Below, one piece after another: positions 1-8,964 of a stretch of 36,563 nucleotides of DNA (position 1 is its first letter; each line of letters starts with the position of its first letter). This stretch comes from an uncultured bacterium. GTDB lineage: Bacteria; Bacillota; Clostridia; Oscillospirales; Oscillospiraceae. The stretch spans positions 1-36,563 of the forward strand of contig CAMTMC010000025.1 in the NCBI GenBank assembly GCA_947073515.1. Direction: 5' to 3'. The position numbers were made by a program, and so were the translations under genes. The notes below the pieces were generated by a model. It did no database searches. It saw nothing but the letters and a program-made list of their open reading frames with translations, and had not been told where the DNA came from.

Positions 1-3000
1 AACCGGATCGACAACCTGGCCACCACCATCGACAAGCCCACCGGCCAGTACGAGATGCAGCTGGGCGAGTACCTGTATGGCGGCGACCTGAAGCTGGAGT
101 CCACCACCGACGTGTTCGGCCGTCCCGCCCGCTACTGGGAGTTTGACGGCAAGGCCGTGGGCACCTACGTGAAGGAGGAGCTGCTCAAGTCCGAGTACAA
201 CACCTCCGTCACCGGCAAGACCCTGTACGACCTGCTGGGCGCTTCCGTTGTGGAGGGCTCCAACAAGTACGACTTTGAGATCTCCATTGACGGCGAGAGC
301 GACCGGGAGGTCTTCAAGGGCTATGATGTCAAGACCGCCGGCACCATCCACAACGAGTATTGGCCCCTGTTCAACGAGACCTACCTGAACCGCCGCAACG
401 ACGCCAACGTTGGCGCCACCGGCAACGGCGTGCTCACCCAGGTCTTCGTGGACACCTACCACCATGTGGTCTACATCTCCGTCATCAACACCTACCTGGC
501 CGAGGCCAGCAAGGACTATGACGCGAAGAAGGACGAGGTCCGCCTGACCGTCCACGGCATCGACGAGTACCACGACGCCTTCATCAAGGCCCGGGGCAAG
601 GCCACCGATAAGAACTTCACCGTCGCCGGTGAGAGCTTCGACATCGAGGGCGTGAAGGAGGGCGAGTTCTTCCTGGTCACCGTGGCTGACGGCGAGGTTC
701 AGACCATGAAGGCCCCCGAGGTGCTGTCCGGCGTGGAGGTTTCCACCTTCTCCGTGGACCGCAGCCTGACCACTGGCGGCACCAAGTACGACTTCTCCAG
801 CACCATTGACTGCGACCACGATACCCTGGAGAAGTGGACCGGTATTGACGGCAAGGTCAACCTGAAGGACATGACCTACGACGTCTATCTGGACGAGTAT
901 GGCTACGCCATCGGCGTGGTGGAGCACAACGCCCCCACCAACTACCTGTTCATCACCGGTATCGACAGCACCTACAGCAACCTGTCCAACGTGACCCTTG
1001 AGGCCAACGCCATCTTCCTGGACGGCACTATGGATACTGTCACCATCAACGGGAAGAAGAGCAACTTCACCAGCAACGATGGCAAGATCGGCACCCCCAC
1101 TGGCATTGCCGCCGCCACCGTGAACCGCTGGTACAGCTACTCCGTGAGCAAGGACGGCGTGTACACCGTGAAGCTGGTGGACTACGGCGTTGCGGGCAGC
1201 ACCGGCCAGTACCATGAGGACCGCACCGAGGTTGTGGACTACAAGCACCACAACATCAAGGTGGACAAGGACAACGACCGTTACGGCGACAAGCCCACCG
1301 ACCTCGGCGGCGACAATTGGTATGATGTGGCCATCGGCAACGACAAGGAGATGAACAACACCTCCGACAAGTCCCACATCATCTACGGCGAGGACGACAC
1401 TGTCTACCTGACCGCCGAGCTGGACGCCGTGCGGGTCAACAGCACCGTCGTCGCCACCGTGATCGGCGATGTGGAGAACGTGACTGTGGGCGTTGACAAC
1501 GTGGACATCGACACCTGGGACTACAGCGAGATCCCCGGCAAGATGGCGGACGCCAAGCCCGTGCCCACTGACTACAACAGCTACGGCGTGTACGCCCTGT
1601 ACAACAACAAGGGCTACATCATCGCCGAGGTCGTCGTGGGCGAGGACAACGGCACCAGCGACAACCTGGTGTACGTCCACAGCAGCTCCGTGGACGAGGA
1701 GAGCTACGACAAGGCCACCGAGGAGTGGACCTGGACCCGCAAGGCCATCGTCGACGGTGAGGAAGTCACCCTGGTCGAGGTGGACGACAGCGGCATCTCC
1801 ATGCTGGAGAAGATGAACCAGGACAAGTGGTACCGCATCCGTTACAACGCTGACGGCGAGGTCACCAAGGTCATGAGCCACAACGCTGCCGACCACACCG
1901 TGGGCGACAACTGCCTGGATTATGACAACGACTTCTCCAAGCACTGGGAGCTGAGCGCCCCCAACGCCTGGAACAGCGGCAAGGCCATCATCTACGTGAC
2001 CGACTACAACGAGCCCACCATCGGTGACGTGATCTACAAGTCCATCATCCAGCCCACCACCAAGACCGTGCTGTACCACGAGGGCTTCAAGAATGCGACC
2101 CTGTACAACGACGAGAAGGGCCACACCCTGTACATGGATACCATCGACGCCTCCGGCATCCGCTACACCGAGGACACCAAGGTCGTCTTCAAGCAGGCGG
2201 AGAACAACAAGTGGTACACCGAGTTCTGGCAGGGTTCCGCCGGCGTCAACGACGTGCTGGACGAGCTGCACGTTGTGAGCAAGGACAACCAGGGCTATAA
2301 CCACTACACCTATGAGATCAGCGCCGTGATCGAGGACGGCCGGGCCACCACCATCATCGTGGTTGACCGGGACATCCAGGGCCAGGACGGCAGCTGGGCC
2401 GAGGGCCTGGACGACGACGTCTTCCTGAGCGACCGTACCGGCATGGACCTGCTGTACAAGCTGACCCGCAACAAGGTCACTGTCCATGACAACGGCGGCC
2501 TGAGCTTCGAGTTCACCGTCCAGAACAAGAACAACAACAACGACCTGCTGGGCACCAACGGCTACACCGCCGACGGCACCCTGCCCGTGGTCTTCGACTA
2601 CGTGGTATGGCGTCTGGTGGACGGCGAGTGGACCCAGAAGATGGAGATCAAGGGCGCCGATATGACCCTGGAGCCCGGCCAGAGAGGCAGCTACAAGCTG
2701 TGGGTCGGCGACGACATCCAGGACAAGAACTTCCTGGGCAAGGACGTCAGCCGTGTCCGGGTGGAGATCACCGACATCCGTGTGGGCACCGGCACCTTTA
2801 CCCCTGACGAGGGCGCCATGACCATCGACGTTACTGACCCCGACAGCCAGCTGGTGAAGATCTTCGCCAACGGCAACGAGCTGAACCTGGACAAGGTCAC
2901 CCGGGCCCTGGAGGGCAGCGGCACCTACACCGTGAACCTGGCTCCCGGCGCGTACACGCTGACCGCCGAGCTGGTGGACGACACCACCCACCGTGTGGCC

Positions 3001-5271
3001 ATCGCCCCCGCTACCGTCACCATCGTGAAGGACGGCAGTGTGAACGTCACCGTGACCGTCACTGAGATCGACAACAGCATCTCCTTCACCGGCTCCGCCG
3101 TGGAGGGTACCAACTTCACCTACGTGAAGAACGACGACGGCACCTACACCATCACCGCCGTGAACAGCGCCCTGGGCGTCAAAGCTTACGCCGTGGAGAA
3201 CTGCACCGTCACCCCTGTGACTGGCACCGCCACCGTGATGAACAGCACCGCTTTCACCCGGTGGACTGTCACCCCCGGCGCGGGCGCTGAGACCGTCACC
3301 GTGAAGGTCAACAAGATGAAGGCCGAGTTCACCGGCGACAAGCTGGTCAGCGTTGAGGTTGACCCCGACGCCCCCGCCGACTACAGCGTTGGCCCCCGGA
3401 GCCGGGCCGCCGCTGGCGAGAACGTGTTCTTCTATGTCACCTTCCAGGGCCTGACCGTCAATGGCGTTGAGAACCCCACCTACACCGTGGCCAGCAAGCC
3501 CGGTGAGGAGGGCCTGTTCTTCGGCGCTAACTTCACCGCTGAGATGCGGGACGCCCTCATCGCCGCCCTGAACGACTTCACCGGCAGCGACATGAACCTG
3601 GACCTGGACAGCAATGTCTCCCAGGAGGATCAGGACGCCTGGCAGGGCGAGTCCGCTGGCGCTAAGTTCGACATGGAGGTCACCGGCGACGAGGCCCCCT
3701 ATACCGTGACCCTGATCTACAACGGCGACCGTCCCAGCAACGCTGACATCGTCAAGATGTTTAACGAGAAGCTGGTTGCCGCCGGCAAGGAGCCCTATGA
3801 GGGCGCCACCGTCTACCCCGATGACGCCACTGGCACCAAGATTTACGCCGCCGACGGGACCACCGTGGTTGCCACCATCGGCGATGAGGCCAGCTACTTC
3901 GTCCTCGTGAACGGCGAGAAGGCTCTGGACGAGGAGGGCAACCCCCTCCAGTTCGCCAAGGGCGAGACCGGAACCCTCAAGATTCCCTACACCGGCACCG
4001 CCCAGTTCCTGGTGAACAAGGCCGACTGGACCAAGGGCTATGCGGTGAACGGCCTGAACAAGCTGTCTGTGACTACCGGCGCCAGCGATCTGAAGACTCT
4101 GACCGGCAACCTGGAGCTGGTTGACGCCTACAAGCTGGCCAGCCTGGACAGCTCCCTCACCAACGTTATTTATAACGATGGCGAGGAGACCACCGAGACC
4201 GCCCTGTCCAGCCCCCTGTACATCCCCACCGATGGGTCTGTCACCTTTACTGGTAAGATCAAGACGGGCGCTAACTCCGGCAATAACACCCACGTGAAGC
4301 TGACCATCGGCGGTAAGATCTTCGGTGAGGTTCAGGCCGTGGCCGCTGAGGAGGCCAAGTACACCGTGAACATGGCCGGCCTGACCAGCGGGATGGTCAC
4401 CGATGGTGTGATCGGGACCGTCACGGAAGTGGGCGCTTTCGATTACACCGTCTACTTCGGCGACACCCAGATCACTGTGGACAAGGCGCTGGCCAACCTG
4501 GAGCTGATCGACAACCCCAGCACCGCCAAGATCCAGGCGGGCAACTACCTGCTGAAGAGCGCCATTCCCAACGGCAAGTGGATTGCGGCTGACGGCCTGA
4601 CTGCCGTCACCGTGGCGAGAAGTGCCGGCAAGGTGACCGTCACCGGCACTCTGACCCCCGACGAGAACGGCGAGATCTACCTGGTGCCCGTGACCAAGGT
4701 TACCTTCGCCAAGAAGGGCAGCGCCGATGCCGCCTTCATCGTTGGGAACGACGAGACGGTGATTGCGGACACGAAGGAATACTTCGTGAAGGCCGGCGAG
4801 ACCATGGAGTTCGCCGGCGAGAAGGGCGAGTCCTTCCAGGCTATGGCCGTGGTCGGTGGCACCGGCGATGCCGAGGACTGGTGGGCCGGCAAGGCCATCC
4901 CCGCCGTGACCGACCCCACTAAGGGTGTCGCGATCACCGTGAACCAGGCGATCAAGACTGTGGCCCTGACCGGCACTGGCACGCAGGAGGGTGACAAGGT
5001 GACCCTGGTGGACAGCGCCAGGCCTGCGACTGTGACTGCGGCGAGCGACCAGAGCAAGAGTGTTCCCGCTAATGCGGACGCCGAGGCGGTTGATGTCGAG
5101 ATCACTGTCACCGCTGCTGCTGGCTACTACTTCAGCGAGGTGCCCGAGATTTCGGATATCGCTAAGGTTAATACCGTTACCTTTACTGTGGAGACCAAGG
5201 ATCCTGCTCCTGTGATCAAGGACGGGGAGCTGGTGTTTACCGTAACTGTGGCGAGCGAGAAGACCGCTTAA
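1..5271 (+). CDS. Giant secreted surface protein, C-terminal 1,756 residues (5' partial)
   Basis: The reading frame is open from base 1, so the true start and any signal peptide or SLH anchor lie upstream of the window. The visible part is rich in Asp, Asn, Lys, Thr and Tyr. The first half is irregular and beta-rich; from about residue 960 onward it becomes a run of Val/Thr-rich Ig-like or PEGA-like modules, for example the stretch around LAPGAYTLTAELVDD. No LPXTG motif, C-terminal membrane helix or dockerin is present at the end (VTVASEKTA). Codon choice is strongly biased (GAC, AAC, AAG, CTG, ACC almost throughout), as in very highly expressed genes, which suits a major S-layer or surface-coat protein. 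The SLH-bearing lysozyme elsewhere in the window shows that SLH anchoring exists in this organism. Surface location is well supported; the exact function is unknown. A GC-rich hairpin follows the stop. Confidence 0.8.
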   Translation, partial: NRIDNLATTIDKPTGQYEMQLGEYLYGGDLKLESTTDVFGRPARYWEFDGKAVGTYVKEELLKSEYNTSVTGKTLYDLLGASVVEGSNKYDFEISIDGESDREVFKGYDVKTAGTIHNEYWPLFNETYLNRRNDANVGATGNGVLTQVFVDTYHHVVYISVINTYLAEASKDYDAKKDEVRLTVHGIDEYHDAFIKARGKATDKNFTVAGESFDIEGVKEGEFFLVTVADGEVQTMKAPEVLSGVEVSTFSVDRSLTTGGTKYDFSSTIDCDHDTLEKWTGIDGKVNLKDMTYDVYLDEYGYAIGVVEHNAPTNYLFITGIDSTYSNLSNVTLEANAIFLDGTMDTVTINGKKSNFTSNDGKIGTPTGIAAATVNRWYSYSVSKDGVYTVKLVDYGVAGSTGQYHEDRTEVVDYKHHNIKVDKDNDRYGDKPTDLGGDNWYDVAIGNDKEMNNTSDKSHIIYGEDDTVYLTAELDAVRVNSTVVATVIGDVENVTVGVDNVDIDTWDYSEIPGKMADAKPVPTDYNSYGVYALYNNKGYIIAEVVVGEDNGTSDNLVYVHSSSVDEESYDKATEEWTWTRKAIVDGEEVTLVEVDDSGISMLEKMNQDKWYRIRYNADGEVTKVMSHNAADHTVGDNCLDYDNDFSKHWELSAPNAWNSGKAIIYVTDYNEPTIGDVIYKSIIQPTTKTVLYHEGFKNATLYNDEKGHTLYMDTIDASGIRYTEDTKVVFKQAENNKWYTEFWQGSAGVNDVLDELHVVSKDNQGYNHYTYEISAVIEDGRATTIIVVDRDIQGQDGSWAEGLDDDVFLSDRTGMDLLYKLTRNKVTVHDNGGLSFEFTVQNKNNNNDLLGTNGYTADGTLPVVFDYVVWRLVDGEWTQKMEIKGADMTLEPGQRGSYKLWVGDDIQDKNFLGKDVSRVRVEITDIRVGTGTFTPDEGAMTIDVTDPDSQLVKIFANGNELNLDKVTRALEGSGTYTVNLAPGAYTLTAELVDDTTHRVAIAPATVTIVKDGSVNVTVTVTEIDNSISFTGSAVEGTNFTYVKNDDGTYTITAVNSALGVKAYAVENCTVTPVTGTATVMNSTAFTRWTVTPGAGAETVTVKVNKMKAEFTGDKLVSVEVDPDAPADYSVGPRSRAAAGENVFFYVTFQGLTVNGVENPTYTVASKPGEEGLFFGANFTAEMRDALIAALNDFTGSDMNLDLDSNVSQEDQDAWQGESAGAKFDMEVTGDEAPYTVTLIYNGDRPSNADIVKMFNEKLVAAGKEPYEGATVYPDDATGTKIYAADGTTVVATIGDEASYFVLVNGEKALDEEGNPLQFAKGETGTLKIPYTGTAQFLVNKADWTKGYAVNGLNKLSVTTGASDLKTLTGNLELVDAYKLASLDSSLTNVIYNDGEETTETALSSPLYIPTDGSVTFTGKIKTGANSGNNTHVKLTIGGKIFGEVQAVAAEEAKYTVNMAGLTSGMVTDGVIGTVTEVGAFDYTVYFGDTQITVDKALANLELIDNPSTAKIQAGNYLLKSAIPNGKWIAADGLTAVTVARSAGKVTVTGTLTPDENGEIYLVPVTKVTFAKKGSADAAFIVGNDETVIADTKEYFVKAGETMEFAGEKGESFQAMAVVGGTGDAEDWWAGKAIPAVTDPTKGVAITVNQAIKTVALTGTGTQEGDKVTLVDSARPATVTAASDQSKSVPANADAEAVDVEITVTAAAGYYFSEVPEISDIAKVNTVTFTVETKDPAPVIKDGELVFTVTVASEKTA

Positions 5272-5280
5272 AGTTCTATG

Positions 5281-5309
5281 AACCCCCCGGGCCTTTGGCC
5301 CGGGGGGTT
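5281..5309 (+). terminator. Hairpin after surface-protein gene
   Basis: Thirteen-base-pair perfect stem (AACCCCCCGGGCC paired with its complement, TTT loop) ten bases after the stop codon. There is no long T-run after it, so it may act as a terminator or an mRNA 3' stabiliser. It also lies just past the stop of the convergent minus-strand gene and could serve both. Confidence 0.6.
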
Positions 5310-5317
5310 CCCCTATC

Positions 5318-5839
5318 TCACTTGTCCTGTGCGTAGAGGGCGATCACCGTGTAAACCGTGCCGTTGTGGTTCAGCTGGGTGTCGGCGTCGGTGCCCCAGA
5401 AGGACAGCCGGTTCCCCGACCAGGAACAGTCGCAGTAAACGGGGCCGTTGTAGAGCGTCGTGATGAGCTTGTTCACAGGGGACGGGCCGATAATGAACTG
5501 GGCCAGGCCGTGGATGATGAAGAAAGCCGGCCGTGCGGAGAAGGTCACCTGGGTGGGATTGGCGGTGCCATGTCTGCCCGTTCCGGTGTAGGTGAGGGCC
5601 TCGATCCGGCAGTTGCCCAGCTTGGCCACCTGGTTTTTCAGGGTGTTTAAGGCCGACTGGGACGCTTTTCCGTTGACCGTGGAGGTCAGGCTGGTGATTT
5701 TGCTGGACAGGGAGCCCAGGGAGCTGTCGTGGCCCGACAGGGCGGCGTCGATCTTGGCGTTGTCCTCGTTGAAGTCGGTGCGCTGTACCTGGTCGCTGGC
5801 CTCGAATTGGCACAGCTTGTATTTTGTGGTTCGGTTCAT
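5318..5839 (-). CDS. Phage tail-fibre-like hypothetical protein
   Basis: A 173-residue protein. The start at 5839 (MNRTTKYKL) was chosen over an upstream ATG because AAAGGAGG stands eight bases before it. The N-terminus (QFEASDQVQRTDFNEDNAKIDAAL) resembles the short proteins that begin phage tail-fibre or baseplate attachment regions. A Ser-rich, probably coiled-coil segment follows (residues about 40-75), then a compact C-terminal domain with several aromatic residues and two Cys (YCDCSW). No other phage gene adjoins it, so it is a solitary cargo-type gene or a prophage leftover. A TATAGT -10 lies at 5867-5872, and an inverted repeat TGTATG-N4-CATACA at 5893-5908 covers the expected -35 position, hinting at repression. 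The family call is tentative. Confidence 0.6.
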   Translation of the reverse strand: MNRTTKYKLCQFEASDQVQRTDFNEDNAKIDAALSGHDSSLGSLSSKITSLTSTVNGKASQSALNTLKNQVAKLGNCRIEALTYTGTGRHGTANPTQVTFSARPAFFIIHGLAQFIIGPSPVNKLITTLYNGPVYCDCSWSGNRLSFWGTDADTQLNHNGTVYTVIALYAQDK

Positions 5840-5949
5840 AGAAGAAATTCCTCCTTTTTTGATTTCACTATAGGCGGGCGGAGAGGAGAAATTGTATGTT
5901 TCCATACATTTAATGGAAATCAGGCCGCATTGCGCCTATTTTGAGCATA

Positions 5950-5977
5950 AAAAAGCCCGCCGTCCGGCGGGCTTTTT
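5950..5977 (-). terminator. Bidirectional terminator after CofE-like gene
   Basis: Seven-base-pair GC stem (GCCCGCC/GGCGGGC), flanked by A5 on the left and T5 on the right, so it works on either strand. It starts two bases past the minus-strand stop codon. Confidence 0.85.
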
Positions 5978-5979
5978 GG

Positions 5980-6684
5980 CTAGGCCTTGCGTAAAATCCC
6001 CATGGGGGTGCACTCCTCCCCCTGGCCCAGGGGGTTGTCCCCCAAAACCCGGGCCAGGAAGTCCATGGACGGCTCCTTCTGGGAGAAGCCCAGGATATTG
6101 GCCCCCAGGTCGTTGATGTCCACAATGGCCACCGGGTACCCCAGGGCCTGGGCCAGCTTCCGGGCTGTGCCCATGGGGTCGTCGGGGGTGAGGACGACAT
6201 AGTGGTCGTAGGGGGGGATGGTGCCCTCGGTGGGGCCGTCGATGCCCCGGGCCTTGGCCCCGGCCACCAGGTAGAACCAGCCCTTTTTCCCCAAAATCTT
6301 GCCGATCACCGAGCAGAAGGCGGCGAACAGGATCCGGGGGGTGCCGCACTCCCGCAGGGCCATCTCCATGGTCTCCGGGATGCCCAGGCCGATGCCCGCC
6401 GGGGTCTTGGTCACGTACCGGCTGAGGGTAATTGCCAGTTTCCGGGGGCGGATGTCCTCCATGGGGATGGCCCGGCTCTGGGTGCAGGCCACCGCCTTCT
6501 CCGAGATGAACAGGATGTCCCCCGGCTGAAGCTGCCCCTTGGGGTACTGGTTCACCACGTCCACCATGTCGTCGTCCTTGGTGATGAGGTGGGTTTTAAT
6601 GGGGATACGCAGATAGTCCACGCCGTCTACCGCGCGGACCAGACGCTTGCCGGGGTTGGCGGTGGGGTTGGGTTCCTGGCTCAT
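5980..6684 (-). CDS. Coenzyme F420-0:L-glutamate ligase-like protein (CofE family)
   Basis: A 234-residue protein matching the FbiB/CofE fold (family PF01996): YLRIPIKTHLITKDDD near the N-terminus, GDILFISEKAVACTQSR at about 55-70, and the C-terminal segment with IVDINDLGANILG. In methanogens and actinobacteria CofE adds glutamates to F420 by GTP-dependent ligation. Nothing else of F420 biosynthesis is in the window, and gut Clostridia generally lack the cofactor, so the substrate here is probably a different carboxylate/amine pair. Two TATAAT boxes lie upstream at 6746-6751 and 6757-6762. The distal one has TTGGAA 18 bp upstream, inside the end of mtaB, so the gene has its own promoter. The SD (GAGGAG) is about ten bases from the ATG. 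Confidence 0.75.
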   Translation of the reverse strand: MSQEPNPTANPGKRLVRAVDGVDYLRIPIKTHLITKDDDMVDVVNQYPKGQLQPGDILFISEKAVACTQSRAIPMEDIRPRKLAITLSRYVTKTPAGIGLGIPETMEMALRECGTPRILFAAFCSVIGKILGKKGWFYLVAGAKARGIDGPTEGTIPPYDHYVVLTPDDPMGTARKLAQALGYPVAIVDINDLGANILGFSQKEPSMDFLARVLGDNPLGQGEECTPMGILRKA

Positions 6685-6756
6685 GGGGCGCCGCTCCTCT
6701 CATTGGTGGGATTTGACGGGGCCCGGGCGGGTCCCGTTTCTGAAAATTATACCACT

Positions 6757-6786
6757 ATTATACCCGGCGCGCTACGGGTTTTCCAA
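6757..6786 (-). promoter_or_regulatory. Promoter of CofE-like gene
   Basis: TTGGAA (6781-6786) and TATAAT (6757-6762) with an 18-bp spacer, reading left. The -35 lies within the 3' end of mtaB. A second TATAAT occurs at 6746-6751. Confidence 0.5.
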
Positions 6787-8076
6787 ATTTAATAGTTCCC
6801 CCGCCAGATAGCCCGCCCCGGCTTCCACAAGGCGGACGGGGCGGATTTGGTTGTGGAGGTTCTCGCCGCTGGAGGCGGTTACCTCCACATACCGGGTGGT
6901 GTACCCCCGCCACAGGCCGTTCCGCTGGTCCTCAAAGAGGACGGGCTGGCTCTCCCCGATGAACTGCCGCAGGTAGGCCGTCTCCATCCGGGCGGCGGCC
7001 TCCGCCCCCCGGCGGGCCCGCTCCTCCTTGATTTCGTTGGGGATCTGGCTGGGCATCGCCGCCGCCGGGGTACCCGGCCGCCGGGAATAGGGGAAGATGT
7101 GCATGGCGGCGAAGCCGCTCCTCTGGATGAAGTCCAGGGTGGCGGAGAACTCCTCCTCTGTCTCCCCGGGAAAGCCCACAATCATGTCGGTGGTGATGGC
7201 GGGGCGGTCGAAGTGGGCCCGGAGCAGGGCGAGGCTCTCGATAAACCGGGCGGTGCCGTACTTGCGGTTCATCCGGGCCAGGGTGGCGTCGCAGCCGCTC
7301 TGCATGGACAGGTGGAAGTGGGGGCACAGGTTTTCCAATTTCGCCGCCCGGGCGCAGAAATCTTCCGTAACCGTCCGGGGTTCCAGGGAGCCCAGCCGTA
7401 CCCGGCACTCCGGGGCGGCGGCGCACACCCCCTCCACCAGGTCGATGAGGGCGGGGCCGTCCTTCCACTCCTGCCCCCAGGAGCACAGCTCAATGCCGGT
7501 GAGCACCAACTCCCGGTAGCCCCCGGCCATCAGCTGAGCGGCCTGTTCCCGGGCCCGGTCCAGGGGCAGGGAGCGGACGGGCCCCCGGGCGTAGGGGATG
7601 ATGCAGTAGGAGCAGAAATTGACGCAGCCGTCCTCCACCTTGAGCATAGCCCGGGTGCGGCCCTCCAGACCGCCGGCGGGGAGCTCCTCGAAAATCCGGC
7701 GCTTCATGGCGTCGTCCAGGGCGGTGACGGGCTGGCGCCGGGCAAAGGAGCGCTCCAGCAGCTCCACAAAGCCCTGGCGGTCCCCGGTGCCGGACACCAG
7801 GTCCACAGACAGGTTTTCCATGTCCTCCGGGTGGGTCTGGGGGTAGCAGCCGCACACGGCGATGATGGCGTCCGGGGCCCGCTTCCGGGCCCTGCGGATC
7901 ACCTGCCGGGACTTCTTGTCGCTCACGGCGGTGACGGTGCAGGTGTTGATGAGGTAGGCGTCCGCCTCCCCTTCAAAGGGCGCCAGCTGGTGGCCCCGGG
8001 CGGACAGCAGCTGTTCCAGAGCCTGGGTCTCGTATTGGTTGACCTTGCAGCCCAGGGTGTAAAAGGCGATTCTCAT
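6772..8076 (-). CDS. mtaB: tRNA (N6-L-threonylcarbamoyladenosine(37)-C2)-methylthiotransferase MtaB
   Basis: A 434-residue radical-SAM methylthiotransferase that converts t6A37 to ms2t6A37 in ANN-decoding tRNAs. The N-terminal UPF0004 domain has the cluster cysteines C10, C46 and the CGC at 75-77. The radical-SAM motif is C151-x3-C155-x2-C158 (GCVNFCSYC). The radical-SAM barrel follows, with GFPGETEEEF and FPYSRRPGTPA, and a C-terminal TRAM-like segment. The N-terminus YTLGCKVNQYET is diagnostic of the MtaB/MiaB group, and MtaB is favoured by LGCKVNQ plus the length. It is the last gene of a minus-strand operon; its start overlaps the stop of the cupin gene by four bases (ATGA type), implying translational coupling. 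Confidence 0.93.
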   Translation of the reverse strand: MRIAFYTLGCKVNQYETQALEQLLSARGHQLAPFEGEADAYLINTCTVTAVSDKKSRQVIRRARKRAPDAIIAVCGCYPQTHPEDMENLSVDLVSGTGDRQGFVELLERSFARRQPVTALDDAMKRRIFEELPAGGLEGRTRAMLKVEDGCVNFCSYCIIPYARGPVRSLPLDRAREQAAQLMAGGYRELVLTGIELCSWGQEWKDGPALIDLVEGVCAAAPECRVRLGSLEPRTVTEDFCARAAKLENLCPHFHLSMQSGCDATLARMNRKYGTARFIESLALLRAHFDRPAITTDMIVGFPGETEEEFSATLDFIQRSGFAAMHIFPYSRRPGTPAAAMPSQIPNEIKEERARRGAEAAARMETAYLRQFIGESQPVLFEDQRNGLWRGYTTRYVEVTASSGENLHNQIRPVRLVEAGAGYLAGELLNLENP

Positions 8077-8408
8077 GGGTTGTGCACGGGGATCACGGCC
8101 AGAAAGACCAGATCCTCCGCTCCGTCATTGATGATGCTGTGGGCCCGGCCCTTGGGGCAGTAGTGGCAGGAGCCGGGGGACAGGGGCTCGTATTCCCCGC
8201 CGTACAGGGCCTTCCCCGCCCCGGAGAGGATGTAGACCACCTCGCTGTCCCGCTCGTGGGTGTGTAGTCCAATGGAGCTGCCCGGGGTCAGGCGGGCGTA
8301 CATGATCTTGTTGTCCCCATCCTGGACGATGCGGGAGATCATCTCCCCCTGCCCGCCCCGGGGGTTGGGCAGGACGGTCTCCTCTATTTCAGTAAAATTC
8401 AGCAGCAT
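8073..8408 (-). CDS. Small cupin-domain protein
   Basis: A single-domain cupin of 111 residues. The metal-site motif G-x5-HTH-x4-E is visible as GSSIGLHTHERDSE (about 43-56), with the second motif at PGSCHYCPKGRAHSI (about 77-91), so it should form a beta-barrel binding a divalent metal. The substrate cannot be read from sequence; relatives include mannose-6-phosphate-isomerase-like and storage cupins. AGGAGGAG stands directly before the ATG. It sits between DUF2716 and mtaB in a tightly packed operon, and the ATGA overlap with mtaB suggests coupled expression rather than a related reaction. Confidence 0.85.
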   Translation of the reverse strand: MLLNFTEIEETVLPNPRGGQGEMISRIVQDGDNKIMYARLTPGSSIGLHTHERDSEVVYILSGAGKALYGGEYEPLSPGSCHYCPKGRAHSIINDGAEDLVFLAVIPVHNP

Positions 8409-8432
8409 TTTCTTCTCCTCCTATGGATTGGA

Positions 8433-8960
8433 TCATATACGTTCCTTGACTGGAAAGCCCAGCTCCTCCAGCTTGGGGGACAGCGCGTCAATCAGCGGCG
8501 TGCCAAACAGCCAGATTTCCCGCCGCCAGGGGTGGCCCAGCCACCCCCATTCCAAATCCCGCTGGACGAAAAAGTAGTAATCACCGTCGGGGTAGAGGTC
8601 GGAAAAATAGGCATTGTATCTCCCGCCGAGAAAGCCGCCGTGCCGCTCGTCCTCCACCCAGTGGTCGTGCTCCGTGACGGGCAGGCGGGGGTCATAACGG
8701 AAGCCGCTGTGCTGCCAGTCCAACGCATACATCCAGGGGCCTGCCCCCAGGCATTTGGCAAAGGCCTGGGGGACCTCTGAGAACAGTTTGTCCACCTGAT
8801 CCTCTGCCGCCTGGGCCAGGTCAAGAATCAGATAGGGCGCGGAGAGCCGGAAGGGCAGCTGATTGACCCGGATGCTGGGCTGGAACTGTAATTCGCTGTC
8901 TATTCTATCCCAGATTTGCCTGTATTCCGCATCTTCCAAAACCGTGTAAAAGGTGTCCAT
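8433..8960 (-). CDS. DUF2716-family protein
   Basis: A 175-residue protein recognisable as DUF2716 from YALDWQHSGFRYDP (about 85-98), PDGDYYFFVQRDLEWGWLGHP (about 126-146) and IWLFG near the C-terminus. The function of the family is unknown; it resembles small immunity or knr4-type proteins in length and aromatic content, but that is only an impression. The start at 8960 is preferred to a GTG at 8972 because AAAGGTG stands nine bases upstream of 8960, while the GTG has an SD only about four bases away. It begins four bases after the stop of the AAA ATPase, so the two are co-translated. Confidence 0.75.
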   Translation of the reverse strand: MDTFYTVLEDAEYRQIWDRIDSELQFQPSIRVNQLPFRLSAPYLILDLAQAAEDQVDKLFSEVPQAFAKCLGAGPWMYALDWQHSGFRYDPRLPVTEHDHWVEDERHGGFLGGRYNAYFSDLYPDGDYYFFVQRDLEWGWLGHPWRREIWLFGTPLIDALSPKLEELGFPVKERI

Positions 8961-8964
8961 GCCG

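Noticed and set aside
5318-5839. A resident prophage around the tail-fibre-like gene
   Set aside because: No other phage structural, lysis or integrase gene adjoins it.
6847-8163. 438-codon plus-strand frame opposite mtaB
   Set aside because: High-GC shadow; mtaB on the minus strand has all cluster cysteines.
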